Assembly: GCA_016841245.1 (NCBI GenBank)
Contig: JAENZN010000003.1
Coordinates: 174,635-238,634 of the forward strand
Length of the DNA: 64,000 bases
Source: Syntrophomonas sp.
Lineage (GTDB): Bacteria; Bacillota; Syntrophomonadia; Syntrophomonadales; Syntrophomonadaceae
Reading direction: 5' to 3'
A program made the position numbers and the translations under genes. The notes beneath the pieces were generated by a model. That model made no database searches and was not told the DNA's origin. It saw only the letters and a list, made by a program, of their open reading frames with translations. Position 1 is the first letter of the stretch. The number at the start of each line of letters is the position of its first letter. This document shows, in pieces, positions 37,460 to 45,839 of this stretch.

Positions 37460-37599
37460 AAGATAAATAAGAAATACCTATAATATAATATTATAATATG
37501 CATTAACATTAATTATACAAGATTGGGATTGCAAACAGAGGTGAAGTGTTCAAATCAACGTAATTTATGCAAATTTATTTATGGGGAGGGAAAAAAAGT

Positions 37600-38763
37600 T
37601 TGAGTACAGTTATTGCTGAAGGAGTAATTCATGTTACCAATGATTGTAAAGCCTGCGATCACTGCACTAGCATTTGTCCGACAGGAGCCATCAGTGGGAT
37701 GCTGGGGCAAAAACATCATATTGACCCCAGACTATGTGTGAACTGCGGACAATGTCTGATCAATTGTCCTTTTGGGGCTATCAGTGATGCCAGTTCAGTG
37801 GAGATGGTCCGGCAGGCTTTGAATGATTCAACTAAAATCGTTGTAGTCCAGGAAGCACCAGCGGTCAGGGTAGCTTTGGGTGAAGAGTTCGGCCTGGCGC
37901 CCGGTACCAATGTGAAAAATAAGATGTATGCTGCCCTTAGAAAACTGGGATTTGATCGGGTATATGATACCGAGTTTACGGCTGACCTTACTATCATGGA
38001 AGAGGGAACCGAGCTAATTCATCGGGTATTCAACGCTCTGGGTGTTGAGGGATTTGAGAGCAGCGGTCCGCTGCCCCAGTTTACTTCCTGCTGTCCGGCC
38101 TGGATCAAGTATGCGGAAGATAAGTATCCCCACATTCTACCACACATTTCTTCGGCCAAATCACCGCAGCAGATGTTTGGGCCGGTGGCGAAAACCTATG
38201 GGGCCATGAAATTGAATGTAGATCCTGAAGATATGATAGTAGTATCAGTTATGCCCTGTACGGCCAAAAAATATGAATGCGACCGTCCGGAAATGATAGC
38301 CAGTGGGTTTAAGGATGTCGATTATGTTATTACTACCCGGGAACTGGCCGAGATGATTAAGGCGGACGGGATAGACTTTTTAAATCTTGCCGATGAGGAT
38401 GCGGATAAGTTTATCGGTCTCTCAACCGGTGCGGCGACCATTTTTGGCGCTACCGGAGGTGTTATGGAAGCTGCTTTGAGGACCGCATATGAAATCCTCA
38501 GTGAGGAAAAATTGGATAAGGTGGAATTTGAGGCGGTCAGGGGGTTGGCGCCAGTAAGAGAGGCAACCGTAGAGATTCCGGTAAAGGCTTTGGGAACCAA
38601 GCTGCCGGTTCATGTGTGTGTAGTTACTGGGCTTAAGTATGTTGATAGTGTTATAGAAGATGTTCTGGCCGGAAGAAGTACATACCATTTCATTGAAGTC
38701 ATGAACTGCCCGGGCGGATGTATAAACGGTGGTGGACAGCCCATAAGGCGAGACACTTATTAG
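37600..38763 (+). CDS. [FeFe] hydrogenase catalytic subunit
   Basis: Makes H2 from protons and low-potential electrons (or the reverse). 387 residues from TTG 37600, which sits well behind GGGGAGGG; the ATG at 37567 does not. Two N-terminal [4Fe-4S] motifs (CKACDHCTSICPTGAI and CVNCGQCLINCPFGAI). The H-cluster motifs follow: TSCCPAWI, MPCTAKKYE and NCPGGCINGGGQP. Compact form, no extra N-terminal clusters. It is followed by a Tat-signal small subunit and a cytochrome b, so it is likely a membrane-bound, quinone-linked enzyme. Confidence 0.95.
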   Translation: MSTVIAEGVIHVTNDCKACDHCTSICPTGAISGMLGQKHHIDPRLCVNCGQCLINCPFGAISDASSVEMVRQALNDSTKIVVVQEAPAVRVALGEEFGLAPGTNVKNKMYAALRKLGFDRVYDTEFTADLTIMEEGTELIHRVFNALGVEGFESSGPLPQFTSCCPAWIKYAEDKYPHILPHISSAKSPQQMFGPVAKTYGAMKLNVDPEDMIVVSVMPCTAKKYECDRPEMIASGFKDVDYVITTRELAEMIKADGIDFLNLADEDADKFIGLSTGAATIFGATGGVMEAALRTAYEILSEEKLDKVEFEAVRGLAPVREATVEIPVKALGTKLPVHVCVVTGLKYVDSVIEDVLAGRSTYHFIEVMNCPGGCINGGGQPIRRDTY

Positions 38764-38783
38764 AGAAAGGAGGATTTTTGTAA

Positions 38784-39146
38784 GTGAGTATTTTTAAAGA
38801 AAAAGAAGGCTTTACCAGGCGGCAGTTTTTAAAAGGCTCGGCAATTCTAGCCGTTACCGTAGTTGTCACTGGAGTATTTGCCAAATTCGGAGTAGATATT
38901 TACAAAGCCAGTGATGATTATATTGCTGAAAGAGTACAGGGACTCTATACTCTTGATGAGTCGATGGCCATACGCCGCTCGCATAATAATCCAGAAATAG
39001 CACAGATATACCAGGAGTTCCTTTCTCCCGGGGGGGTAAACCCGGTGAGTGAAAAAGCCCATCACCTGTTGCATACCAGGTACGGGAAGGATATACCTGC
39101 TCTTATTGAGGAATTAGAACATCATGATGAAGATCATGCGGCATAA
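38784..39146 (+). CDS. [FeFe] hydrogenase small subunit with Tat signal
   Basis: 120 residues from GTG 38784, with AAAGGAGG about 10 nt before it. The twin-arginine signal GFTRRQFLKG precedes a hydrophobic core (about 18-35); the mature part holds RVQGLYTLDESMAIRRSHNNPEIAQIY and the HHLLHTRYG end, typical of the Fe-hydrogenase small-subunit domain. The catalytic subunit lacks its own signal, so it probably leaves the cell as a complex with this one. Confidence 0.93.
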   Translation: MSIFKEKEGFTRRQFLKGSAILAVTVVVTGVFAKFGVDIYKASDDYIAERVQGLYTLDESMAIRRSHNNPEIAQIYQEFLSPGGVNPVSEKAHHLLHTRYGKDIPALIEELEHHDEDHAA

Positions 39147-39161
39147 CAGGGAGGATGAGAG

Positions 39162-39821
39162 ATGAGTGAAATAAAGGGAAAAGTATTAAAGCATGACCAG
39201 CAGACCCGGATGATGCACTGGGTGCACTTGATATGCTTTATTATACTGGGTCTTACCGGAATAGCTTTTTACTGGGACATAAATATCATCAGCAATATTT
39301 TTGGCGGACCAGCCAATGCCTCACTGGTGCATCGGTGGACGGGAGTATTGTTCCTGACCGGTCCTACCATCTATATTTTATTAAACTTTGAGCGATTTTC
39401 CAGATTTATTGATACTATATCAACCTTCACCAAGAACGATATCGCGTGGCTTAAAACCATGGGAGGATATGTGCCCTTTATCAAAGTTGAGCATGCTCCA
39501 CCTCAAGACAAATATAATGCCGGTCAGAAAATACTGGGCGGGTTAATCATTATAGGTTGTCTGTTGATAATCCTGACCGGATTTCCTATGTGGTTGTGGC
39601 GGTATACTTTACCGGCCGCCTTCCTGTCTATGTGCTACAATATTCACTTCTGGACTGCGATAATTATGATTCTCTTAGTGGGTGGGCACTTCTTCCTGGC
39701 CGCTATTCATCCCAAGTCCAGAGTGGAATTTGCCTCGATGATGATGGATGGTTACGTCGATGCTGAAATCACTGCTCATCACAATGAAAGCTGGTTTAAT
39801 GAGCTGCAGAAAGTCGAATAA
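39162..39821 (+). CDS. Cytochrome b membrane subunit (formate dehydrogenase gamma/hydrogenase type)
   Basis: 219 residues, four membrane spans. Haem-ligand histidines are in MMHWVHLICF (span 1), LVHRWTGV (span 2) and NIHFWTAIIM plus GGHFFLAAIHP (span 4). It anchors the Tat-exported hydrogenase and would link it to the quinone pool. 15 nt separates it from the small subunit; one operon with 37600-39146. Confidence 0.92.
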   Translation: MSEIKGKVLKHDQQTRMMHWVHLICFIILGLTGIAFYWDINIISNIFGGPANASLVHRWTGVLFLTGPTIYILLNFERFSRFIDTISTFTKNDIAWLKTMGGYVPFIKVEHAPPQDKYNAGQKILGGLIIIGCLLIILTGFPMWLWRYTLPAAFLSMCYNIHFWTAIIMILLVGGHFFLAAIHPKSRVEFASMMMDGYVDAEITAHHNESWFNELQKVE

Positions 39822-39879
39822 TACTTTACTTAGAGATCAATATTGGAGCTATCCCGCTTCAATAGGCATTTACACGGTA

Positions 39880-39913
39880 AATAGGCTGTACATCTTGTAC
39901 AGCCTATTTGCTT
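39880..39913 (+). terminator. Intrinsic terminator of the hydrogenase operon
   Basis: Perfect 13-bp arms AATAGGCTGTACA and TGTACAGCCTATT around TCT, followed by TGCTTTTC. Confidence 0.85.
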
Positions 39914-39932
39914 TTCTGAACCGTCCCCGTGG

Positions 39933-40805
39933 TTAAACGTCTTCTTTGTCCCAAGGCTTAAAACCCCTGCCATATACTTCTACTGTATCAGTTATAGTGA
40001 TGAAAGCCTGGGGGTCCAGGTGGAAGATCAGTTCTTTGAGGCGAGGAATTTGAGTTTTGCCGGTAGTAACCATAATTATATCTTCCATCTGCCCGGTATA
40101 TGCTCCTTTACCGTTCAGGAGAGTGCATCCCCGGTGCATTCGATGCAGAATCGCTTGAGCAATATCATCGGATTTTTTTGAAACAACTATTACGGTTTTC
40201 TTGGCTATAAATCCAGAAGTAACGCTGTCAACCATCTTGGAACTGACAAACATGGTTAAGGCCGAGTAAAGGGTCAATTCGATGTTGCTGGTAATCAGGG
40301 CTGACGCCAAGACCAGGACATTGGTAACAAATATAGTAGTTCCAAAGTTGACTCCCCATATCCGGTGTGCGATACCTGCAATAATATCCAGACCACCGGT
40401 GGACCCACGGAAAACTAAGGCCATCCCTACTCCCACTCCGTTAAGAGTCCCGCCCAGCAATGCAGAAAGGAGTATGTCGTCTACCGTCAGTTTTATATCC
40501 AGGGGTGCTAAAAGGGCCAGGAATCCAGACAAGCTTATCATGCCAATAAAACTGTAGAGTGTAAAGCGCCTGCTGGCCAACTTATAGCCCGCTATAAAGA
40601 CCGGAATATTCAAACCTATATACCATACCCAGATAGGATAGGAAGTGATGAAATGCAGAATAATAGCAACTCCACTCAAACCCCCGGTGAGCAGATGAGC
40701 GGGCACGACGACAAATTGAATGGCAACAGCAATTATGAGAGATGCCAGGATTATACCTGCAATATCCTTGCATGCAATTCGTTCTAAGGCTAACAACTTA
40801 GGCAT
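39933..40805 (-). CDS. YitT-family membrane protein with DUF2179 domain
   Basis: 290 residues from ATG 40805 (AAGGAG upstream); the frame opens at 40877 without a site. Five membrane spans form the DUF161 part (IQFVVVPAHLLTGGLSGVAIIL, GVGMALVFRGSTGGLDIIAGI). The C-terminal cytosolic DUF2179 domain contains GCTLLNGKGAYTGQMEDIIMVTTG. Function unknown; common in Firmicutes. Confidence 0.88.
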   Translation of the reverse strand: MPKLLALERIACKDIAGIILASLIIAVAIQFVVVPAHLLTGGLSGVAIILHFITSYPIWVWYIGLNIPVFIAGYKLASRRFTLYSFIGMISLSGFLALLAPLDIKLTVDDILLSALLGGTLNGVGVGMALVFRGSTGGLDIIAGIAHRIWGVNFGTTIFVTNVLVLASALITSNIELTLYSALTMFVSSKMVDSVTSGFIAKKTVIVVSKKSDDIAQAILHRMHRGCTLLNGKGAYTGQMEDIIMVTTGKTQIPRLKELIFHLDPQAFITITDTVEVYGRGFKPWDKEDV

Positions 40806-41039
40806 ACCATTTCTCCTTACCTGCTTGCTGAAATAAATAATGGCTGAGAAAATCACTGATATATTATATTTTATCATCTGTGTAATTTAAAAACCTGTCA
40901 GGGATTACCATTTTATCAAGCGATTGCTCCAAGGGTTCGTTATATTTTCTCCTAAAAGCAAAAAAAAAACTCGAAAACATTGTGACACGGGGATAAGGAA
41001 ACTGCCCGACGGTTCCAGTGTCCCATAAGTTTAACATAA

Positions 41040-41660
41040 ATAAAACCAGAAAATGTAAGAGAGCCAGCATTGTGGTTTTATGCCAGCCCTCTTACTTTGG
41101 AGATTGGTTAGGGTACATTGAGTACCTCCCTTGTGGATTAATCACCCTTAAGTTTCCGTTCCAGTTCCTCTTGATTTGTCTTAGATTCCACCAGATTGGA
41201 TTTGCATCCACATGTCTCTTTCCTTCTAAAATTGTCTCCTTCAGAACTTTTTCTTCCACTTTGGGGTAATTTTCAGGATTACCAGTTTTCCTTTCTTCCC
41301 TGAATTCTTCCTTTCTGATTCAGGTTTCAGTTCTCATTCAAGCTGTAATTTTAGAGTTTCTGCCGATTCTCTGAACTTTCATTCATCAATCAGTGATTTC
41401 CTGCTAAAATTTTCTTTTACAAGAACCAGCCTTCATCTTCCAGGTGGGCCCCCAGGTTTCCAGTTCCGCCTTCATCCTGTATATTTGTCACCCTTCCGGA
41501 TTTTGGCTTTTTGTTCCTACTCCAGTTATTTTAGAGGTTTTCCCAGACGGTGGGATTTTCATCCCTATGTCCTTTAATGCCTGCTAAAATTTACTTTTAT
41601 AAGAACTAACCTAATCTTTAGGGTGAATATCAGGATCTAAGTTTTACCTTACATCCTGGT
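41040..41660 (-). ncRNA. Candidate novel structured RNA, ~620 nt, of three tandem ~179-nt units
   Basis: No ORF. Three imperfect copies: about 41657-41478, 41477-41300 and 41299-41122. Each folds into nested helices. Helix A: GTTCTTA/TAGGAAC, GTTCTTG/TGAGAAC, AGTTCT/GGAACT. Helix B: ATTTTAG/CTAAAAT twice, then TTTTAGA/TCTAAGA. Hairpin C: GGGAU-GAAA-AUCCC (41552-41565), UGAAU-GAAA-GUUCA (41372-41385), UGGAU-GCAA-AUCCA (41197-41210). The stem bases differ but stay paired, and the GNRA loop is kept. Wobbles are G-U only when read on the minus strand. A TTGACA-17-TACAAT promoter lies directly upstream and a 16-bp hairpin at the end. Function unknown. Confidence 0.8.
41055..41095 (-). terminator. 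Terminator hairpin of the repeat RNA
   Basis: On the minus strand GTAAGAGGGCTGGCAT pairs with ATGCTGGCTCTCTTAC at all 16 positions, three as G-U; on the plus strand those three become A-C mismatches. ATTTTCTGGTTTTATTT follows, a loose T-rich tract. Confidence 0.75.
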
Positions 41661-41666
41661 ATTTAC

Positions 41667-41695
41667 ATTGTATTCATTGAGCAGGGTATTGTCAA
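41667..41695 (-). promoter_or_regulatory. Sigma-A promoter of the repeat RNA
   Basis: Read on the minus strand: TTGACA (41695-41690), 17 nt, TACAAT (41672-41667). Consensus -35 and spacing with one -10 mismatch. Transcription would start near 41660, at the first repeat unit. Confidence 0.85.
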
Positions 41696-41907
41696 CAAAT
41701 TATCAGAAAATTTTGACATTAGTGAACGTTTTCTTTTTCTTAAATCAATTCTCTTGAAAAACGAGCTATTTTCCTTCTGAGGAATTTTCCGCCTGTGCAT
41801 GCCCCTAACTTACTGATAAACGGGAACGGGAGAAACGCGTCCTTGTTTTAAGTTTAAAATACATATTCTTATAAGATTGGACAATATTAAAAACAAAATC
41901 TAAATGT

Positions 41908-43266
41908 ATGCAAGTCCAGGGGGTGCTGGGTATAAATTTTAGTAAATTGTATAAGCTTATCAGCCTGCTGGGGTTTTTGGCTATTATATTGGGTCCCCAC
42001 GCTTACATAGCTGCTGCAGAGCCGCAGCCGCTGGTATACACTATCCGAGTTGAAGATACTGTGACGGTTGGAACAGCCCAATATATTTTGAGGGGTATAA
42101 GTGAGGCTGAGAATAATGGTGCCCAGGCAGTAGTTATATTATTGAACACCCCCGGTGGTCTGGTTACCGCTACCCTGGATATCATACAGGGCATGGATGC
42201 GGCCGGGATTCCTGTTATTACTTACGTCAATCCTAAGGGAGCTATAGCTGCCTCGGCTGGTACATTTATACTTATAAGCGGTCAAGTCGCAGCTATGTCA
42301 CCGGGAACTACATGTGGGGCAGCTATGCCGGTAACAGTGGGTGTAATTGGGCAAAAAACAGAGGCTGCAGATCAAAAGACCATAAATTTCCTGGCCGGGC
42401 ATATGAAGAGCATAGCCCGGGAAAGGGGAAGGCCGGAAAATCTGGCCGAAAAATTCGTTAGCGAAAACCTTACCCTTACAGCCGAGGAAGCTCTCAATAA
42501 TGGAGTAATAGATGTAATGGCAGATAATACCAGAGAGATGCTTGATAAGGTGAACGGCAGGGAAGTGGCAACAGGTCGGGGGAGGGTGGCTCTAAATACA
42601 TCCAATGCCCGGATTGAAGAAATTCCAGTAAGTGTGAATGAAAGGCTTATTAATATAATAAGTGATCCCGCCTTGGCTGCGTTATTTATCATGCTGGGAG
42701 TGTATGGATTGATTATCGGCTTCTCTTCACCGGGCTATTTTTTGCCGGAAGTAGCGGGATCTATTCTCCTGATCATGGGTTTGTTTGGATCAGGGCTGTT
42801 TCAGGTCAACGTTGCGGCTGTGCTTTTGATAGTGCTGGGGATAGGATTGCTGGCAGCGGAAGCCTTTACTCCTACCCATGGAGTGCTGGGCACCGGAGGG
42901 GTGATAGGTATTGTGCTGGGAATTTTATTGTTCCCTTCCGAACCCTTGATGCCAGCCGCCTGGTTTCTGAAATTAAAAATACTAGCCATCGGTACCGGTA
43001 CCATTGGTGCAACTTTAGTTGCAATTATAGTAATAGGCATCCTGCGTATACGAAAGCTCATGCCCATGCAGGGAGAGAATGAATTTGTTGATTATAAAGC
43101 TTATGTAGTGAATGATCTGGATCCCTATGGTCAGGTTAAAATTAGGGGAGAAATATGGATAGCCAGGTCTAAGAGCGGAGAAATAATCGAATCGGGCCGA
43201 ATAGTAAAAGTAATTGAAAGAAGTGGAAAAACGCTCATCGTTGAGTCTGCGGCACCTATAGATTAA
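41908..43266 (+). CDS. NfeD family protein with ClpP-like membrane protease domain
   Basis: 452 residues. A signal/anchor segment (about 16-32) precedes a serine-protease-like domain: ILNTPGGLVTATLDIIQGM and NPKGAIAASAGTFILISG, with the nucleophile Ser in ASAG. Four or five membrane spans follow (about 240-380), and the C-terminal OB-fold (VNDLDPYGQVKIRGEIWIARS) is the NfeD domain. Such proteins act with SPFH partners in membrane quality control. The ATG at 41908 has no clear ribosome site. Next gene 11 nt on. Confidence 0.93.
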   Translation: MQVQGVLGINFSKLYKLISLLGFLAIILGPHAYIAAAEPQPLVYTIRVEDTVTVGTAQYILRGISEAENNGAQAVVILLNTPGGLVTATLDIIQGMDAAGIPVITYVNPKGAIAASAGTFILISGQVAAMSPGTTCGAAMPVTVGVIGQKTEAADQKTINFLAGHMKSIARERGRPENLAEKFVSENLTLTAEEALNNGVIDVMADNTREMLDKVNGREVATGRGRVALNTSNARIEEIPVSVNERLINIISDPALAALFIMLGVYGLIIGFSSPGYFLPEVAGSILLIMGLFGSGLFQVNVAAVLLIVLGIGLLAAEAFTPTHGVLGTGGVIGIVLGILLFPSEPLMPAAWFLKLKILAIGTGTIGATLVAIIVIGILRIRKLMPMQGENEFVDYKAYVVNDLDPYGQVKIRGEIWIARSKSGEIIESGRIVKVIERSGKTLIVESAAPID

Positions 43267-43277
43267 GGAGGAATATT

Positions 43278-44036
43278 ATGGACCTACTGAATAGTCTGCT
43301 TAATTGGTTGGGAATCATAGTGCTGGCGGTAATCATTCTTACGTCCAGCATAAAAGTAATTCCGGAATATGAAAGGGCAGTTTTATTTCGTCTGGGCAGG
43401 ATGGTTGGTGTGAAAGGCCCAGGATTATTTTTTATCATACCGATAATTGACAGGATTATACGGGTATCTTTGAGGATTGTAGTAGTGGATATACCGCCTC
43501 AGGAAGTAATAACCCGGGATAATGTCACCACCCGGGTAAATGCAGTGCTATTTTATCGTGTGGTTTCACCTGAGCGGGCCATCGTCAATGTGGAGAGATT
43601 TGCTGAAGCAACCAACCAGCTGGCTCAGACTACCTTGAGAAGTGTGGCCGGAACCGCCGAGCTGGATGAACTGCTTTCCCAGCGGGAAAAACTGAATCAG
43701 ACTATCCAAACCATAGTTGATGATGCTACCGATCCCTGGGGAATAAAAGTAACTTCAGTAGAGATTAAAGATGTCGTTCTGCCCAATGAAATGCAAAGGG
43801 CTCTGGCCCGGCAGGCCCAGGCCGAGAGAGATCGGCGGGCGGCTATTATTCAGGCCGAAGGAGAACGCCAGGCATCAGAAAAGCTGGCCCAGGCTTCAGA
43901 AATATTAACTAGTGTTGAGGGAGGATTAACACTTAGAATGCTCCGTTCTCTATCCGAGGTATCGAATGCGCCCAATACGACCATATTGTTCCCCCTGCCC
44001 ATGGAGCTAGGTAAACTCCTGGGGGGAGGCAAATAA
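43278..44036 (+). CDS. Slipin/stomatin-like SPFH protein
   Basis: 252 residues. N-terminal membrane anchor (about 8-24), then the SPFH domain (IPEYERAVLFRLGR, GPGLFFIIPIIDR, VDIPPQEVITRDNVTTRVNAV), and an Ala/Glu-rich coiled-coil tail (QAQAERDRRAAIIQAEGERQASEKLAQA). Forms oligomeric rings at the membrane; substrate and partner of the upstream NfeD protease in this classic two-gene operon. AAGGAGG precedes the ATG. Confidence 0.95.
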   Translation: MDLLNSLLNWLGIIVLAVIILTSSIKVIPEYERAVLFRLGRMVGVKGPGLFFIIPIIDRIIRVSLRIVVVDIPPQEVITRDNVTTRVNAVLFYRVVSPERAIVNVERFAEATNQLAQTTLRSVAGTAELDELLSQREKLNQTIQTIVDDATDPWGIKVTSVEIKDVVLPNEMQRALARQAQAERDRRAAIIQAEGERQASEKLAQASEILTSVEGGLTLRMLRSLSEVSNAPNTTILFPLPMELGKLLGGGK

Positions 44037-44050
44037 CGCAAGTAACGCAA

Positions 44051-44120
44051 GGGGTCAGGCTTGACAAGTGACATTAGCTTCCTGAAAAATGCGCTAATGT
44101 CACTTGTCAAGCCTGACCCC
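44051..44120. repeat. Perfect 28-bp inverted repeat (REP-like)
   Basis: Arms 44051-44078 and 44093-44120 begin GGGGTCAGGCTTGACAAGTG and are exact reverse complements, with a 14-nt spacer. They sit between converging slipin and TusA genes. Probably a transcription terminator derived from the dispersed GGGGAC repeat family. Confidence 0.85.
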
Positions 44121-44126
44121 GAAGTC

Positions 44127-44348
44127 TTATTTTTTGGCAGGTTCTAAAATTAGCTTATATTCATTGCCAGTTTGCTCTACCGCACTTGCATAACCCTGGT
44201 TTTCAGCCAATCTGAGCACATTTTCTTTAGATACCTGACTTTCCAGTAATACGGTGATAGTATCGGAAGGGTTATTTTCCATGGCCTTTTTAGTTTTTAC
44301 TACCGGTATTGGACAGGAAAGACCTCTAACATCAATTTCAACCGACAT
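44127..44348 (-). CDS. TusA-like sulfur (selenium) carrier
   Basis: 73 residues. The RGLSCPIPVVKTKKAM motif with its Cys-Pro-x-Pro carries the persulfide sulfur (or selenium). AAGGAGG precedes it. Last gene of the yedE-DUF3343-kinase-tusA cluster, 30 nt after the kinase-like gene; this order points to YedF. Confidence 0.9.
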   Translation of the reverse strand: MSVEIDVRGLSCPIPVVKTKKAMENNPSDTITVLLESQVSKENVLRLAENQGYASAVEQTGNEYKLILEPAKK

Positions 44349-44378
44349 ATTGTTAACCTCCTTAAAAACTCCTGACTT

Positions 44379-45242
44379 TTAAATAGACTGCATATTTCTT
44401 AATACTTCCGGGAGTCTGGCTATGATTTCTTCAATTCTGGTGGCGGGAGTGGTTGGAGCAAAGGCTGCGGCCTGCCGATTAGCCTGGGCACTAAAGCTTA
44501 AGGCTGTTTCGATATCCAGACCGCTGGAAATCAGGGCTGCACACATACCGGTTATCGTATCACCAGTACCTCCAATACACTCCAATTCCGGGATGTCAGG
44601 TCCCTGGACAGATGACAGGATACCATTTTTATCGGCAATAAAGTCGAATCGTCCTTTTACCAACAGAAATTTGGCCGCTCCGTGGTTTTTGTATGCTGCT
44701 GCAATCAGCTCTGGAATGGAAGTGTGATCACAGGATGCGAACAGGTGCTTATCAATGTAGGCAGGATGAATCGCTTCCGCATCGGCCAGAAAAGCAATTT
44801 CAGATAAATCTGGTGTAAAAACATCAAAATTTGGAGCCAACCCAACTGCTTTCGCGGCATACATAGATGCTGCATCAGCAATTAAAATGGGCCGGGGGTC
44901 TAATTGACGTACCTGCTGATAAAGCTGCTGCATCAATTCCAGATCTGGCATCCAATAGTGGAGGGCCAGCACGTGAGGGGATATCTCGGTAAGATGTTTT
45001 ATTAAATATTGGTATATCATTCGGCTGCCATCACCTCTGCCTATATCACCAGCTATCACCACTTGGGGTGGATCTATATGGAGATATTCGGTAATAGCCA
45101 ATGCAGCACTTATCATGGCCGCTGTTCCTTGACCGGCAGGGATACCGTGGCCCTCTATGCTCAGCAGGGAGCCATTTCTGGCTGCCCGGCCGTAAAGGAG
45201 GGGGATATCAGCTTGAGGAATAATACCTGCTATTAATAACAT
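44379..45242 (-). CDS. Ribokinase-like/NAD(P)HX-dehydratase-like protein
   Basis: 287 residues from ATG 45242 (AAAGGGAGCAAGG upstream), overlapping the DUF3343 gene's end by 10 nt. The C-terminal IGGTGDTITGMCAALISSG loop is the conserved ATP/Mg site of the NnrD and ribokinase superfamily, and VIAGDIGRGDGSRMIYQY lies mid-way. Recurrent member of Se/S trafficking clusters, exact substrate unknown. Confidence 0.82.
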   Translation of the reverse strand: MLLIAGIIPQADIPLLYGRAARNGSLLSIEGHGIPAGQGTAAMISAALAITEYLHIDPPQVVIAGDIGRGDGSRMIYQYLIKHLTEISPHVLALHYWMPDLELMQQLYQQVRQLDPRPILIADAASMYAAKAVGLAPNFDVFTPDLSEIAFLADAEAIHPAYIDKHLFASCDHTSIPELIAAAYKNHGAAKFLLVKGRFDFIADKNGILSSVQGPDIPELECIGGTGDTITGMCAALISSGLDIETALSFSAQANRQAAAFAPTTPATRIEEIIARLPEVLRNMQSI

Positions 45243-45796
45243 GATGCCTTGCTCCCTTTCGCCCAAATTTCCAACGCACTTTTAACCGCCCGGTCCAACA
45301 TCAAAGCACAAAGAGTATGCCCGATATCTCTTGGACGAGGGATTTCATCCAGGTGTTTTCCCACCAATTCAATATGCAGGTAAGGAATATCCGGGCAACC
45401 GCCGCCAGAAGTATTAACAATCAAACCACTTAGCTTATCAAAGGTAAGTTTCATATTCCCTGCTTTTACCATGACATGTTCCGGGTATTCAAAAACCTGA
45501 ACGATATCCAATAATTCTCCGGATCCTGCCAGGGGTACCACCTCGTTATAAGGTAACGGCTGAAGTGTCCTTTCGATGCCGGGCTGTTCCACCAGGTTTA
45601 TTTCCAGAGCCACATCACAGCCTTTGCGCAGGGAAGGGGGAGGAGCAACCAGGCTGCAGGTATACCCGGCCCTGGTTACCAACTTTTCTCCTTTGATAGC
45701 TTCTTCGACAGTATCGAATAGTACCAGGCCTTTTCCTCGATTGTCATTAGATTTTTTATTTAGCCCGGTACTATCTTTTTTCTTAGGCCAGAACAA
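45233..45796 (-). CDS. DUF3343-type putative Se/S carrier-like protein
   Basis: 187 residues. N-terminal domain with LVLFDTVEEAIKGEKLVTRAGYTCSLVAPPPSLRKGCDVALEI: the DUF3343 core with its conserved Cys positions. The C-terminal part (VNTSGGGCPDIPYLHIELVGKHLDEIP, GHTLCALMLDRAV) is additional. Between YedE and the kinase-like gene, so probably a carrier or handler of reduced sulfur or selenium (inference). Confidence 0.8.
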   Translation of the reverse strand: MFWPKKKDSTGLNKKSNDNRGKGLVLFDTVEEAIKGEKLVTRAGYTCSLVAPPPSLRKGCDVALEINLVEQPGIERTLQPLPYNEVVPLAGSGELLDIVQVFEYPEHVMVKAGNMKLTFDKLSGLIVNTSGGGCPDIPYLHIELVGKHLDEIPRPRDIGHTLCALMLDRAVKSALEIWAKGSKASCY

Positions 45797-45839
45797 TTTG
45801 CTGCACCTCCATAATCTAAATCTTCCAGCAGTTTATGTT

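Noticed and set aside
41040..41660. Decayed protein gene
   Set aside because: All frames have stops in each unit (TTTTAG is conserved), the unit length of 175-180 nt does not keep frame, and the conserved features are helices.
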